Source of the DNA: Glutamicibacter uratoxydans | GTDB lineage: Bacteria; Actinomycetota; Actinomycetes; Actinomycetales; Micrococcaceae | Reading direction: 5' to 3' | Assembly (NCBI RefSeq): GCF_006539925.1 | Contig: NZ_BJNY01000004.1 | Span: 62,001-126,000 of the forward strand | DNA length: 64,000 bases | Shown here: piece by piece, positions 8,869 to 16,371 of the stretch | Position numbering within the stretch: the first letter of the stretch is position 1 | Layout: each line of letters opens with the position of its first letter | Made by a program: the position numbers and the translations under genes | Notes under the pieces: generated by a model | Database searches by the model: none | What the model was told of the DNA's origin: nothing | Seen by the model: only the letters and a program-made list of their open reading frames with translations

Positions 8869-9195
8869 CTAGCCTTGTTGAGCGCTGGTATCGGTGTCCT
8901 CGGCCAGAGGAACCGCCAGATGTTTGGTGGATTTACGCGAGGTGACGCGGTCGATGATCACGTACACCAGTGCGCCAATGCCCGCACCGAGCCCGCCGCA
9001 GAACATGGCAAAGAACCCGGAGGCCGAGGCACGGGTATATTCTTCGGACGGTGCGCCCAACATGCCGACAATCAGCCCCACCAGCGCGCCTACGACGAGG
9101 AAGGTAAGGATGAATGGCCAGAACTTCGGTGAGGTGTGAACCTGCACTTCGATGGGCTGGTCAGCGGATGAGGGGGTAGCGGGGTGTTGCTCCAT
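8869..9195 (-). CDS. Small two-helix membrane protein of unknown function
   Basis: 108 residues from ATG at 9195; the frame also opens at a TTG 18 bases earlier. Two hydrophobic helices (FWPFILTFLVVGALVGLIVG and AMFCGGLGAGIGALVYVIID) are joined by a short loop, with a basic stretch then an acidic tail. I cannot assign a family with confidence. Its start nearly abuts the stop of the sterol carrier family gene on the same strand, and purF follows about 100 bases downstream, so it belongs to the purine-side operon. Confidence 0.6.
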   Translation of the reverse strand: MEQHPATPSSADQPIEVQVHTSPKFWPFILTFLVVGALVGLIVGMLGAPSEEYTRASASGFFAMFCGGLGAGIGALVYVIIDRVTSRKSTKHLAVPLAEDTDTSAQQG

Positions 9196-9199
9196 ACCT

Positions 9200-9580
9200 T
9201 TAAGGGTACTCAATCAATGGCAGATGCGCGGACAAGTCTGCCCTAAGTCCGGAGGCGTGCAATTGCCCAGTTTGCAAAGCCTCATCCCACGTCGTGTTTC
9301 CTGTCGCTAGGCAAAGCCATAATTCGGCAGGCATTTCGACCACATTGGGCGGTGTTCCCCGGGTATGGCGGGGCCCGGGTATGCACTGAGTCACACCGAA
9401 GGGCGGTACCCTGACCTCCACCGAGTTGCCCTCGGCCTTCGACGCCAGTTCTTCCAGCGCAAAGCGCACCGCCATGGCAAGCACCGGGCGCGCTGGCTTG
9501 GAAGATTCGCGGTAGGCGCCCGCCCATTCGCGCAGCGCCGCGCGCCCTTCGGCTTCATCGATGCGCCGCTTGATTGCCAT
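9200..9580 (-). CDS. Sterol carrier family protein
   Basis: 126 residues. The conserved core VRVPPFGVTQCIPGPRHTRG and the following TPPNVVEMPAELWLCLATG with a TWDEA motif are characteristic of the actinobacterial sterol carrier-like family that is regularly found upstream of purF. The biochemical role is unknown: the fold is SCP2-like, but no sterol function is implied in this organism. In mycobacteria the homologue also precedes purF and purM (recalled synteny). Confidence 0.8.
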   Translation of the reverse strand: MAIKRRIDEAEGRAALREWAGAYRESSKPARPVLAMAVRFALEELASKAEGNSVEVRVPPFGVTQCIPGPRHTRGTPPNVVEMPAELWLCLATGNTTWDEALQTGQLHASGLRADLSAHLPLIEYP

Positions 9581-9639
9581 GGAACCTGCCTTCGCTTGTG
9601 AGACGCCTTCGCGTCATAATTGCGCGCTAAGCATCTGCG

Positions 9640-10614
9640 CTAGAAATCAATACCCTTCAACTCTAGTCCAGCCGCCTTGGCGCCGGCGGTGGCCGCTTCA
9701 GGCGTCAACTGGTCCACCAGCCAGTTGTGGTCTTCCGGCTCAAGTGCACCGAAGGAAGCCAGCAGGCCCAACGCCAAAAGGTCGGTGCCGCGCTGGGAGC
9801 CGTCGAGCATTTTCACCGCGACGCTGTGTCCGCTGGGAGCCGCCATGGCCAGCACGCCCTCGGCGCCGAGCTTGGCGATGATCCCGGTGCGCTCGGCCAC
9901 CAGGGTGTTGGGGCTGCCTGGGCCGCGGATGGCCCAGGGATGCCGGCGGATGGCAGAGGCCACCTGGAGCGCGTGCGCATCCTCGCTGGCCACCAGCCGG
10001 TGGAAGCCGGAGGCCAGCGAATGCAGCGACATCTGAGGGGCCGGGGCGCCGCAGCCGTCGGTGCCCAGGAATCTGATCGGGCCGCAGAATTCTTCCATGG
10101 CGGCCAGGGCCGAGGCCTGCACGGCGCCTGCCGGATCCAAATAGGTGTGGGGATCCTGGTCCAGGGCAATGGCGGCATTTAGGAAGGCCGCGTGCTTGCC
10201 CGAGCAGTTGAACGCCAGGTGGTTCTTCGGCTCGTTGCCGCTGATCATCTGCTGGCGGGTTTTCGCATCCCCAGGCCAGGACAGCGGGCACTGCAGGTCT
10301 TCCTGTGACCGCCCAGCCTGGGCGAGCATGCTGGCCGCAAGTTCCTGGTGCTGCCTGGTGCCCACATGGCTGGCGCAGGCCAGGGCCGTGGCCTCGTCGG
10401 ACAGTTTGGCCCCGGCGCGCAGCGAGCCGATGGCTTGGAAAGGCTTGAGCGCAGAGCGCGGAAAGACCAGCGCCTGCGGATTGCCGAAGGCCGCCAGTTG
10501 TTCTCCATCCGGCCCCAGCACCACAGCGATGCCCAGATGGCGGGATTCGATGATGGAATTGCGGGTGACCCGGACCAGTTCGGCGCAGTCGGCGATGTCA
10601 AGAGCTGGATGCAT
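9640..10614 (-). CDS. L-asparaginase II family protein
   Basis: 324 residues. Asparaginase II (PF06089) motifs are clear: VTRNSIIESRHLG near the N-terminus, VFPRSALKPFQAIGSL, CASHVGTRQHQ, CSGKHAAFL and GTDGCGAPAPQMSLHSLA. This family (as in Rhizobium etli) hydrolyses asparagine to aspartate and ammonia and is unrelated to the classical E. coli enzymes. It stands alone, about 25 bases upstream of nothing else on its strand but following the ribbon-helix-helix gene by 26 bases, so it may be cotranscribed with that gene. Confidence 0.88.
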   Translation of the reverse strand: MHPALDIADCAELVRVTRNSIIESRHLGIAVVLGPDGEQLAAFGNPQALVFPRSALKPFQAIGSLRAGAKLSDEATALACASHVGTRQHQELAASMLAQAGRSQEDLQCPLSWPGDAKTRQQMISGNEPKNHLAFNCSGKHAAFLNAAIALDQDPHTYLDPAGAVQASALAAMEEFCGPIRFLGTDGCGAPAPQMSLHSLASGFHRLVASEDAHALQVASAIRRHPWAIRGPGSPNTLVAERTGIIAKLGAEGVLAMAAPSGHSVAVKMLDGSQRGTDLLALGLLASFGALEPEDHNWLVDQLTPEAATAGAKAAGLELKGIDF

Positions 10615-10640
10615 AAGCCCCAGTCTAGGGCGCCGAAGCC

Positions 10641-10934
10641 TCAGCGCGGATCTGCGACGCTGCCCCAGTGCAGCTGGGCCACCTGCGTGCGGACCTGCTG
10701 TGATGTCAGCAGCTGCCCAGGTGAAGCCTGCATCTGGTCATAGGCAGCGGCGACTTCGCCGCGCAGCCATTGCTCCACGGGCTGCGTCGTGGACAAGAGC
10801 AGACTCAGCGCATGCACAACGACTTCGCTCTGAGTGGCGTATCTTCCGGAATCGACCAAGGACGCGACGGCATCCACCATCGAAACATCGAGTTCGACGT
10901 GCAGCTCTACCTGATTTTCATGTCTGATTTCCAC
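10641..10934 (-). CDS. Ribbon-helix-helix protein, ParD-antitoxin-like, no partner toxin
   Basis: 97 residues from GTG at 10934, which has GAAAGG 8 bases upstream; in-frame ATGs exist further up. The N-terminus has a basic and acidic beta-strand followed by the ParD/CopG pattern MVDAVASLVDSGRYATQSEV and VVHALSLLL, then a Gln-rich tail. RHH proteins bind DNA as dimers. ParD antitoxins normally precede a ParE gene; here the next gene downstream is the asparaginase, so this is either an orphan antitoxin or a small repressor. Divergent from purD with 130 bases between. Confidence 0.6.
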   Translation of the reverse strand: MEIRHENQVELHVELDVSMVDAVASLVDSGRYATQSEVVVHALSLLLSTTQPVEQWLRGEVAAAYDQMQASPGQLLTSQQVRTQVAQLHWGSVADPR

Positions 10935-11064
10935 GTCCGGCCCTTTCAATGCGTAACAGATCATTCTAGCCCTGGCGGGATCGGAAATCACTGGGCGGTG
11001 TACTGCAGGACGGCAAAAAGTCATGGCCGAGGCCGGTGAGTATTTCTCCGGTAAACTTTTGGCT

Positions 11065-12351
11065 GTGAAGGTTCTGGTTATTGGCCCAGGCGGCCGCGAA
11101 CATGCAATTGTCCGAGCACTGAGTGCAGACCCCTACGTCAACGAAGTCCACTGCGCCCCCGGCAACGCCGGCATCGCGCAGGATGTCACCACCCATTCCA
11201 TCGACGCCCAGGCCCCTGCCGCGGTAGTGTCCCTGGCCCAGCAGCTGGCCAGCGACCTGGTGGTCGTCGGCCCCGAAGCTCCGCTGGCGGCAGGCGTCGC
11301 CGACGCCTTGATCGCCGCCGGCATCCCGGTCTTCGGCCCGACCAAGGCCGCGGCGCAGCTGGAAGCCTCCAAGGCCTTCGCCAAGGACGTCATGGCCGCG
11401 GCCCAGGTGCCCACCGCGATGGCCCACGTGGCCACCAACACCGCGGAAGCCGAAAGCGCGCTGGACGACTTCGGCGCCCCCTACGTGGTCAAGGACGATG
11501 GCCTGGCAGCCGGCAAGGGCGTCGTGGTCACCTCCGACCGCGCCGAGGCCCTGGCCCACGCCGAAGCCTGCTTCGAAGCCGGCGGCACCGTGGTCATCGA
11601 GGAATTCCTGGACGGTCCAGAAGTTTCCCTGTTCGTGATCTGCGACGGTAAGCACGCCGTCCCGCTGTCCCCAGCCCAGGACTTCAAGCGCATCTTCGAT
11701 AATGATCAAGGCCCTAACACCGGCGGCATGGGCGCCTACTCGCCGCTTGAGTGGCTGCCTGCAGGCTTCGTGGACGAGGTCATGGAACGCGTGGCCTACC
11801 CGACCCTGCGCGAGATGGAACACCGCGGCACCCCCTTCACCGGCGTGCTCTACTGCGGCCTGGCGGTCACCAAGCGCGGCATCCGCGTCATCGAATTCAA
11901 CGCCCGCTTTGGCGATCCCGAAACCCAGGCGGTGCTCGCACGCCTGAAGACCCCGCTGGGCGGCGTGCTGCTGGCGGCCGCCAAGGGCGAACTGGACGAT
12001 GCAGAACAGCTGACCTGGTCTAAGCAGACTGCGGTGGACGTGGTTATCGCCGCGGAGAATTACCCCGACACCCCGGTCAAGGGCGCTGTAATCACCGGCC
12101 TGGACGCCGCCAACGCCATCGACTCGGTGCACGTGGCCCACGCCGGCACCGCAGCCGACGCAGACGGCAACATCACCGTGGCCGGCGGGCGCGTGCTGGC
12201 GGTAGTCGGCCTGGGCGATGACCTGGCGGCGGCCCGCAAGGCGGCCTATGCCGGCGTGGCAGAAATCAGCTGGCCGGGCGCCCAGTCGCGCAGCGATATC
12301 GCCCTGAAGGCAGAACGCGGCGAAATCATCGTCGCGAACGAAAGCAAGTAG
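11065..12351 (+). CDS. purD: Phosphoribosylamine-glycine ligase
   Basis: 428 residues. GTG at 11065 gives the typical start MKVLVIGPGGREHAIV; the frame extends 42 bases further to an ATG but that start is not family-like. The ATP-grasp enzyme has GKGVVVTSD, FLDGPEVSLFVICDG, GPNTGGMGAYSPL and FNARFGDPETQAVL. It ligates glycine to phosphoribosylamine, the second purine step. purC follows after 10 bases, so both are cotranscribed. Confidence 0.96.
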   Translation: MKVLVIGPGGREHAIVRALSADPYVNEVHCAPGNAGIAQDVTTHSIDAQAPAAVVSLAQQLASDLVVVGPEAPLAAGVADALIAAGIPVFGPTKAAAQLEASKAFAKDVMAAAQVPTAMAHVATNTAEAESALDDFGAPYVVKDDGLAAGKGVVVTSDRAEALAHAEACFEAGGTVVIEEFLDGPEVSLFVICDGKHAVPLSPAQDFKRIFDNDQGPNTGGMGAYSPLEWLPAGFVDEVMERVAYPTLREMEHRGTPFTGVLYCGLAVTKRGIRVIEFNARFGDPETQAVLARLKTPLGGVLLAAAKGELDDAEQLTWSKQTAVDVVIAAENYPDTPVKGAVITGLDAANAIDSVHVAHAGTAADADGNITVAGGRVLAVVGLGDDLAAARKAAYAGVAEISWPGAQSRSDIALKAERGEIIVANESK

Positions 12352-12361
12352 AGGAAGATCC

Positions 12362-13267
12362 ATGGCAGGTTTGCAGACCGACGTACTCACCCTTGAAGGC
12401 TGGGACCACTTCTACTCGGGCAAGGTGCGCGACCTCTACGTGCCGGCCGGCGTCAGCTTCGAGGACACCGACCGCGTGCTGGTGGTGGCCTCCGACCGCA
12501 TCAGCGCCTACGATTTTGTGCTCACCAGCGAAATCCCTGACAAGGGCAAGGTGCTCACCCAGCTGAGCCTGTGGTGGTTTGAACAGCTGGGCGATTTCGC
12601 CAACCACGTGATTTCCACCGAGGTGCCTACCGAGGTTGCCGGCCGCGCGATGGTCTGCAAGAAGCTGGACATGTACCCGATCGAGTGCATCGCCCGCGGC
12701 TACCTCACCGGCTCCGGCCTGGCCGAGTACAAGGTGTCCTCCACCGTGTGCGAGCTGCCGTTGCCAGCCGGCCTGGTGGACGGCTCGCGCCTGGAGCCGG
12801 CGCTGTTCACCCCCTCGGCCAAGGCCGAGGTGGGCGAGCACGACGAGAACATCTCCTACGCCCAGACCGTGGACCGCGTGGGCTCCGAGGTGGCCGAGGC
12901 ACTGCGCGAGAAGACCGTGGCGCTGTACGAGCAGGCGGAGAAGATCGCCCGCGAACGCGGCATCATCCTTGCGGACACCAAGGTCGAATTCGGCGCAGAT
13001 CCAGCCACCGGCGAAATCACCCTGGGCGATGAGGTGCTCACCCCCGACTCCTCGCGCTTCTGGGATGCGGAAGCCTACAAGCCGGGCCAGGCCCAGGCGA
13101 GCTTCGACAAGCAGTTCGTGCGTGACTGGCTGACCTCCGAGGCTTCGGGCTGGGATAAGAATTCCGGTGAAGAGCCGCCGGCACTTCCAGCGGAAATCAT
13201 CGAGAAGACCCGCGCCCGCTACATCGAAGCCTATGAGCGCCTGACCGGGCGCAGCTTCAGCGCCTAA
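12362..13267 (+). CDS. purC: Phosphoribosylaminoimidazole-succinocarboxamide synthase
   Basis: 301 residues. SAICAR synthase motifs are present: FYSGKVRDLY, VVASDRISAYDFVL, MYPIECIARGYLTGSGLAEY and LADTKVEFG followed by LTPDSSRFWD. The enzyme joins aspartate to CAIR using ATP, step eight of the pathway. GAGGAAG precedes the ATG by 5 bases. It ends the purDC operon, followed by a very strong hairpin. Confidence 0.96.
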   Translation: MAGLQTDVLTLEGWDHFYSGKVRDLYVPAGVSFEDTDRVLVVASDRISAYDFVLTSEIPDKGKVLTQLSLWWFEQLGDFANHVISTEVPTEVAGRAMVCKKLDMYPIECIARGYLTGSGLAEYKVSSTVCELPLPAGLVDGSRLEPALFTPSAKAEVGEHDENISYAQTVDRVGSEVAEALREKTVALYEQAEKIARERGIILADTKVEFGADPATGEITLGDEVLTPDSSRFWDAEAYKPGQAQASFDKQFVRDWLTSEASGWDKNSGEEPPALPAEIIEKTRARYIEAYERLTGRSFSA

Positions 13268-13273
13268 TTCCGT

Positions 13274-13317
13274 GCGGCAAGGCCCCGTACAGCACCTGCT
13301 GTACGGGGCCTTGCCGC
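13274..13317 (+). terminator. Strong hairpin terminator after purC
   Basis: A perfect 21-bp stem (13274-13294 with 13297-13317) with only a 2-base loop starts 7 bases after the purC stop. No T run follows, so it is an actinobacterial-type stem terminator. Confidence 0.8.
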
Positions 13318-13396
13318 ATCTGATGTGAATGTGTCGGCGCCACGTCGCACCACTTTTGGAATACCATTTTCCTCGTGCTACGGTACTAATCGCGTT

Positions 13397-13415
13397 TGAG
13401 GTGACCCTAAGCTAA
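13397..13415 (+). promoter_or_regulatory. Putative DtxR/IdeR-type iron box
   Basis: TGAGGTGACCCTAAGCTAA matches the 19-bp DtxR/IdeR consensus (TTAGGTTAGCCTAACCTAA) at 15 of 19 positions by my alignment. It lies 47 bases upstream of the siderophore-binding lipoprotein start, where iron-bound repressor would block transcription. Confidence 0.6.
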
Positions 13416-13461
13416 TTAGTGAACGCGTTCCATATTGAATTGCCGTAATGAAGGAATTTTA

Positions 13462-14463
13462 GTGAAACATTCTCGCGTTCTGCGGGCCAGCGCCCTGCTT
13501 GCCCTTGCCGGGCTCGCCTTGAGCGGCTGCGCCGGCTCAGCACCCGCAGCTTTGGAGTCCTCGGACGCCGCCAACAGCGGGGCAGGGTTCCCGCGCACCA
13601 TTGAACACTTCCGTGGTACCACCGAGATTCCCGAACGACCGATACGCATAGCGGCCTTGGATACTTCATATGTAGATGGTGCGCTGCTGCTGGGCGCCGA
13701 AGTGGTCGCCTATCCCGAATACCGCCTGAGGAGCCAGGGCTTTCCTGCCTATCTTGGCGATGTCTCGGAGCTCACCGACGAAGCAGTCAGCGTGGGAACT
13801 CTGCAGGAACCCGATCTGGAAAAGCTTCTTGCCGCGGAACCCGACCTGATCATCTCCGCCGACTTGCGCCAGGGCCCGCTGTTTGACCAGTTCCAGAAGA
13901 TCGCGCCTACGGTATTCTCCGAGGTTGTCGGCGCCACCTGGAAGGAAAACATCGTGCTGCTCGGCGAAGCGCTGGGCAAGGAAGCCCAGGCGAAGCAGGC
14001 AGTGGCCGACTACGAAGAGCGGGCAGCTGCGGTGGGCAGGGAAATCCTCGCCAAGAACAGCGAAACGACCTATACGCTGGTGCGCTTCATGGGAGAAGAC
14101 ACCGCACGCCTGTATTCCTCTAAGTCGTTCATCGGCGAAGTGATGTCAGATATGGGCATTCCGCGCCCAACAGGTGCTCCTGATACGGACCAGACGGTAT
14201 TCACCCAGCTGTCCCCGGAAGAGATCCTCACCGCGGACGCCACGGTGGTTTTCCAGGCGACGTCCGCTCCGGAAGGCTCGGAGGGCGACGCCGCCCGCGC
14301 CCAGGCGAGCTCTTTCACCGCGAACCCGCTGTGGTCCCGGCTGGAGGGCAATGTGCTGGAAGTTTCCGACGAGATCTTCTTGACCTCGGTGTCGATCCAG
14401 GGCGCGAACGAGGTGATCACCCAGGTGGCCGAGCACTTCAAGGTTGACCCGCACCTGCCCTAG
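13462..14463 (+). CDS. Iron-siderophore ABC transporter substrate-binding lipoprotein
   Basis: 333 residues from GTG at 13462, with AAGGAA upstream. A signal peptide ends in the lipobox LSGC. The mature protein has the FecB/BtuF-like two-lobe periplasmic-binding pattern: IPERPIRIAALDTSYVDGALLLG, LEKLLAAEPDLIISADLRQ, FDQFQKIAPTVFSE and a C-terminal NPLWSRLEGNVLEV. It would capture ferric siderophores at the cell surface and pass them to a permease. No FecCD-type permease or ATPase gene is beside it, so it works with components encoded elsewhere. Iron control is suggested by the upstream box. Confidence 0.85.
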   Translation: MKHSRVLRASALLALAGLALSGCAGSAPAALESSDAANSGAGFPRTIEHFRGTTEIPERPIRIAALDTSYVDGALLLGAEVVAYPEYRLRSQGFPAYLGDVSELTDEAVSVGTLQEPDLEKLLAAEPDLIISADLRQGPLFDQFQKIAPTVFSEVVGATWKENIVLLGEALGKEAQAKQAVADYEERAAAVGREILAKNSETTYTLVRFMGEDTARLYSSKSFIGEVMSDMGIPRPTGAPDTDQTVFTQLSPEEILTADATVVFQATSAPEGSEGDAARAQASSFTANPLWSRLEGNVLEVSDEIFLTSVSIQGANEVITQVAEHFKVDPHLP

Positions 14464-14506
14464 GAAGCGGCGATTGCCGCGCCGGCAATGTTCCTGCGGC
14501 GCAAAG

Positions 14507-14548
14507 CTGGCCCCCGACCAAGCAGGCAAGAGCTCGGTTGGGGGCCAG
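14507..14548. terminator. Hairpin between convergent genes
   Basis: A 13-bp stem with one G-T pair (14507-14519 with 14536-14548) and a 16-base loop separates the lipoprotein gene from the ABC exporter genes, which converge on it. Confidence 0.6.
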
Positions 14549-14562
14549 TCGCGTGGTGTCGG

Positions 14563-16371
14563 CTAGACCAGCGAGTCCTGCCAGGCCTTGTGCAGGGCCG
14601 CGAAGCGCCCGCCGTCGGCGATCAGCTGCTGGGGGCTGCCGTCCTCCACGATCTTACCGCCGTGGACCACCAGCACGCGGTCAGCGATCTGCACCGTGGA
14701 CAGTCGGTGGGCGATGATCAGGGCTGTCCGGTTGCCCAGCAGGGTCTGCAGGCCGTGCTGCACCGCGCGCTCCGAGGGGATGTCCAGCGAGCTGGTCGCC
14801 TCGTCGAGGATCAGCACCGCTGGATCCGCCAGGAAGGCGCGGGCGAAGGAGATCAGCTGGCGCTGTCCGGCGGAGACACGGCCGCCGCGCTTGTTCACAT
14901 CCGTGTCGTAGCCGTCGGGCAGGTCCAGGATGAACTGGTGGGCTCCCACCGCCTTGGCGGCGTCCTGGATTTCCTGCAGCGAGGCGCCGGGGCGCCCCAG
15001 GGCGATGTTCTCCGCCACCGAGCCGGAGAAGAGGAACGCCTCCTGGGTCACCATCACCACATGGCGGCGCAGCTGCTCGTTGCTCAAGTCCTTGATTGCC
15101 ACGCCGTCCAGGGTCAGGCTGCCTGAGCGCAGGTCGTAGAAGCGGGCGATGAGCTTGGCCAGCGTGGACTTGCCGGCGCCGGTCTGGCCCACCACTGCTA
15201 CAGTTTGGCCGGCGGGAATGGAAAGGTCGAAGCGGTCCATGATGACCGGCCCGTCGCCGTAGCCGAAGACCGCGTCCTTGAAGGCCAGCTCGCCGCGCAC
15301 CTGCTCGATGCTGCGCGGAGCCGGGGGCTCCTTGACCGTGGGCTCCTCTTCGAGCAGCCCCGAGACCTTTTCTAGGGCTGCGGTGGCGGACTGCAGCGAG
15401 GAGTAGAACATCGCGATCTCGTCCATGGGCTGGAAGATGCGCTTGGAAGCCAGCAGCAGCGCGACCATGACGCCGACCTGCATGGTGCCGTCTAGGATGC
15501 GGAAGCCGCCGAAGGCCAGCAGCCCGGCCACCGTCAGGTTGCCCAGCAGCACCAGCCCCGGCTGCAGGATGCCGAAGAGGTTGAAGGACTTGACGTTGTT
15601 CGCCCGGTACTGCTCTGCCAGGTCCGCATAGTTCTGATCGTTGGCCTTCTCACGGCGGAATGCCTTGACCGCGCGGATGCCTGTCATGGTTTCCACGAAG
15701 GTGGAGATGACCTTGGCGGAGACCACGCGGGACTCGCGGTAGAGCACCTCGGAGCGGCTCTGGTACCAGTAGAAAAGGCCCGTCACCGGGATCGCGGCGA
15801 AGCAGACGATGATGCCCGATTGCCAGTCGAGCATGAAGATCGACGCCAGCGTGAACACGATGAACACGCAGGAGGAGGCCAGCTCGGAAACGCCCTGGTC
15901 AAGCAGCTCGCGCAGGGTCTCCAGGTCAGAGGTCTGCCGGGAGATGATCCTGCCCGAGGTGTAGCTTTCGTGGAATTCGAGGCTCAGCCGCTGGGTGTGG
16001 CGGAAGACCCGCAGCCGCAGGTCCAGCAGCATCGCCTGGGAGATCCGGGCGGCGGCGTTGATGTACCAGGAGAGCATGACCCCGGCGGTGACAGCGCACA
16101 GGATGTATGCGCCGCCGGTCAGCCCGAGCGCCGCCCAGTTGCCCTCGCGCACCGCCGGCAGGGTGCTGTCGATGGCGAAGGCGATCAGCAGCGGCAGCGC
16201 CACCCGGGCAGCGTTGGAAACCAGCACCAGCAGCACCGTCAGCGCGAACATCTTCTTCTGCGGCAGCGCCAGCGCGGCCAGCAGCCTGAAGGAGCGCTGG
16301 CGCACCGCCTTGCGCTCGGCGCCGGTGAGTTTGATGGCGTCTTCGTTGGCGACGCCGAGCGGCTGGCTCAT
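14563..16371 (-). CDS. ABC exporter half-transporter, subunit with consensus Walker B
   Basis: 602 residues: an N-terminal six-helix exporter membrane domain (about 35-330) and a C-terminal nucleotide-binding domain. Walker A is GQTGAGKSTL, Walker B VLILDEATSSLD keeps the catalytic glutamate, but the signature is VSAGQ rather than LSGGQ. The start overlaps the stop of the partner gene by 4 bases (ATGA). The substrate is unknown; heterodimeric exporters of this kind move drugs, lipids or peptides. It converges on an iron-uptake lipoprotein gene, but is not obviously part of that system. Confidence 0.88.
   Translation of the reverse strand: MSQPLGVANEDAIKLTGAERKAVRQRSFRLLAALALPQKKMFALTVLLVLVSNAARVALPLLIAFAIDSTLPAVREGNWAALGLTGGAYILCAVTAGVMLSWYINAAARISQAMLLDLRLRVFRHTQRLSLEFHESYTSGRIISRQTSDLETLRELLDQGVSELASSCVFIVFTLASIFMLDWQSGIIVCFAAIPVTGLFYWYQSRSEVLYRESRVVSAKVISTFVETMTGIRAVKAFRREKANDQNYADLAEQYRANNVKSFNLFGILQPGLVLLGNLTVAGLLAFGGFRILDGTMQVGVMVALLLASKRIFQPMDEIAMFYSSLQSATAALEKVSGLLEEEPTVKEPPAPRSIEQVRGELAFKDAVFGYGDGPVIMDRFDLSIPAGQTVAVVGQTGAGKSTLAKLIARFYDLRSGSLTLDGVAIKDLSNEQLRRHVVMVTQEAFLFSGSVAENIALGRPGASLQEIQDAAKAVGAHQFILDLPDGYDTDVNKRGGRVSAGQRQLISFARAFLADPAVLILDEATSSLDIPSERAVQHGLQTLLGNRTALIIAHRLSTVQIADRVLVVHGGKIVEDGSPQQLIADGGRFAALHKAWQDSLV

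Noticed and set aside
10966-12390. 474-codon reverse frame
   Set aside because: Antisense to purD; no family-like motif, His/Gly/Val-rich as is typical of shadow frames.
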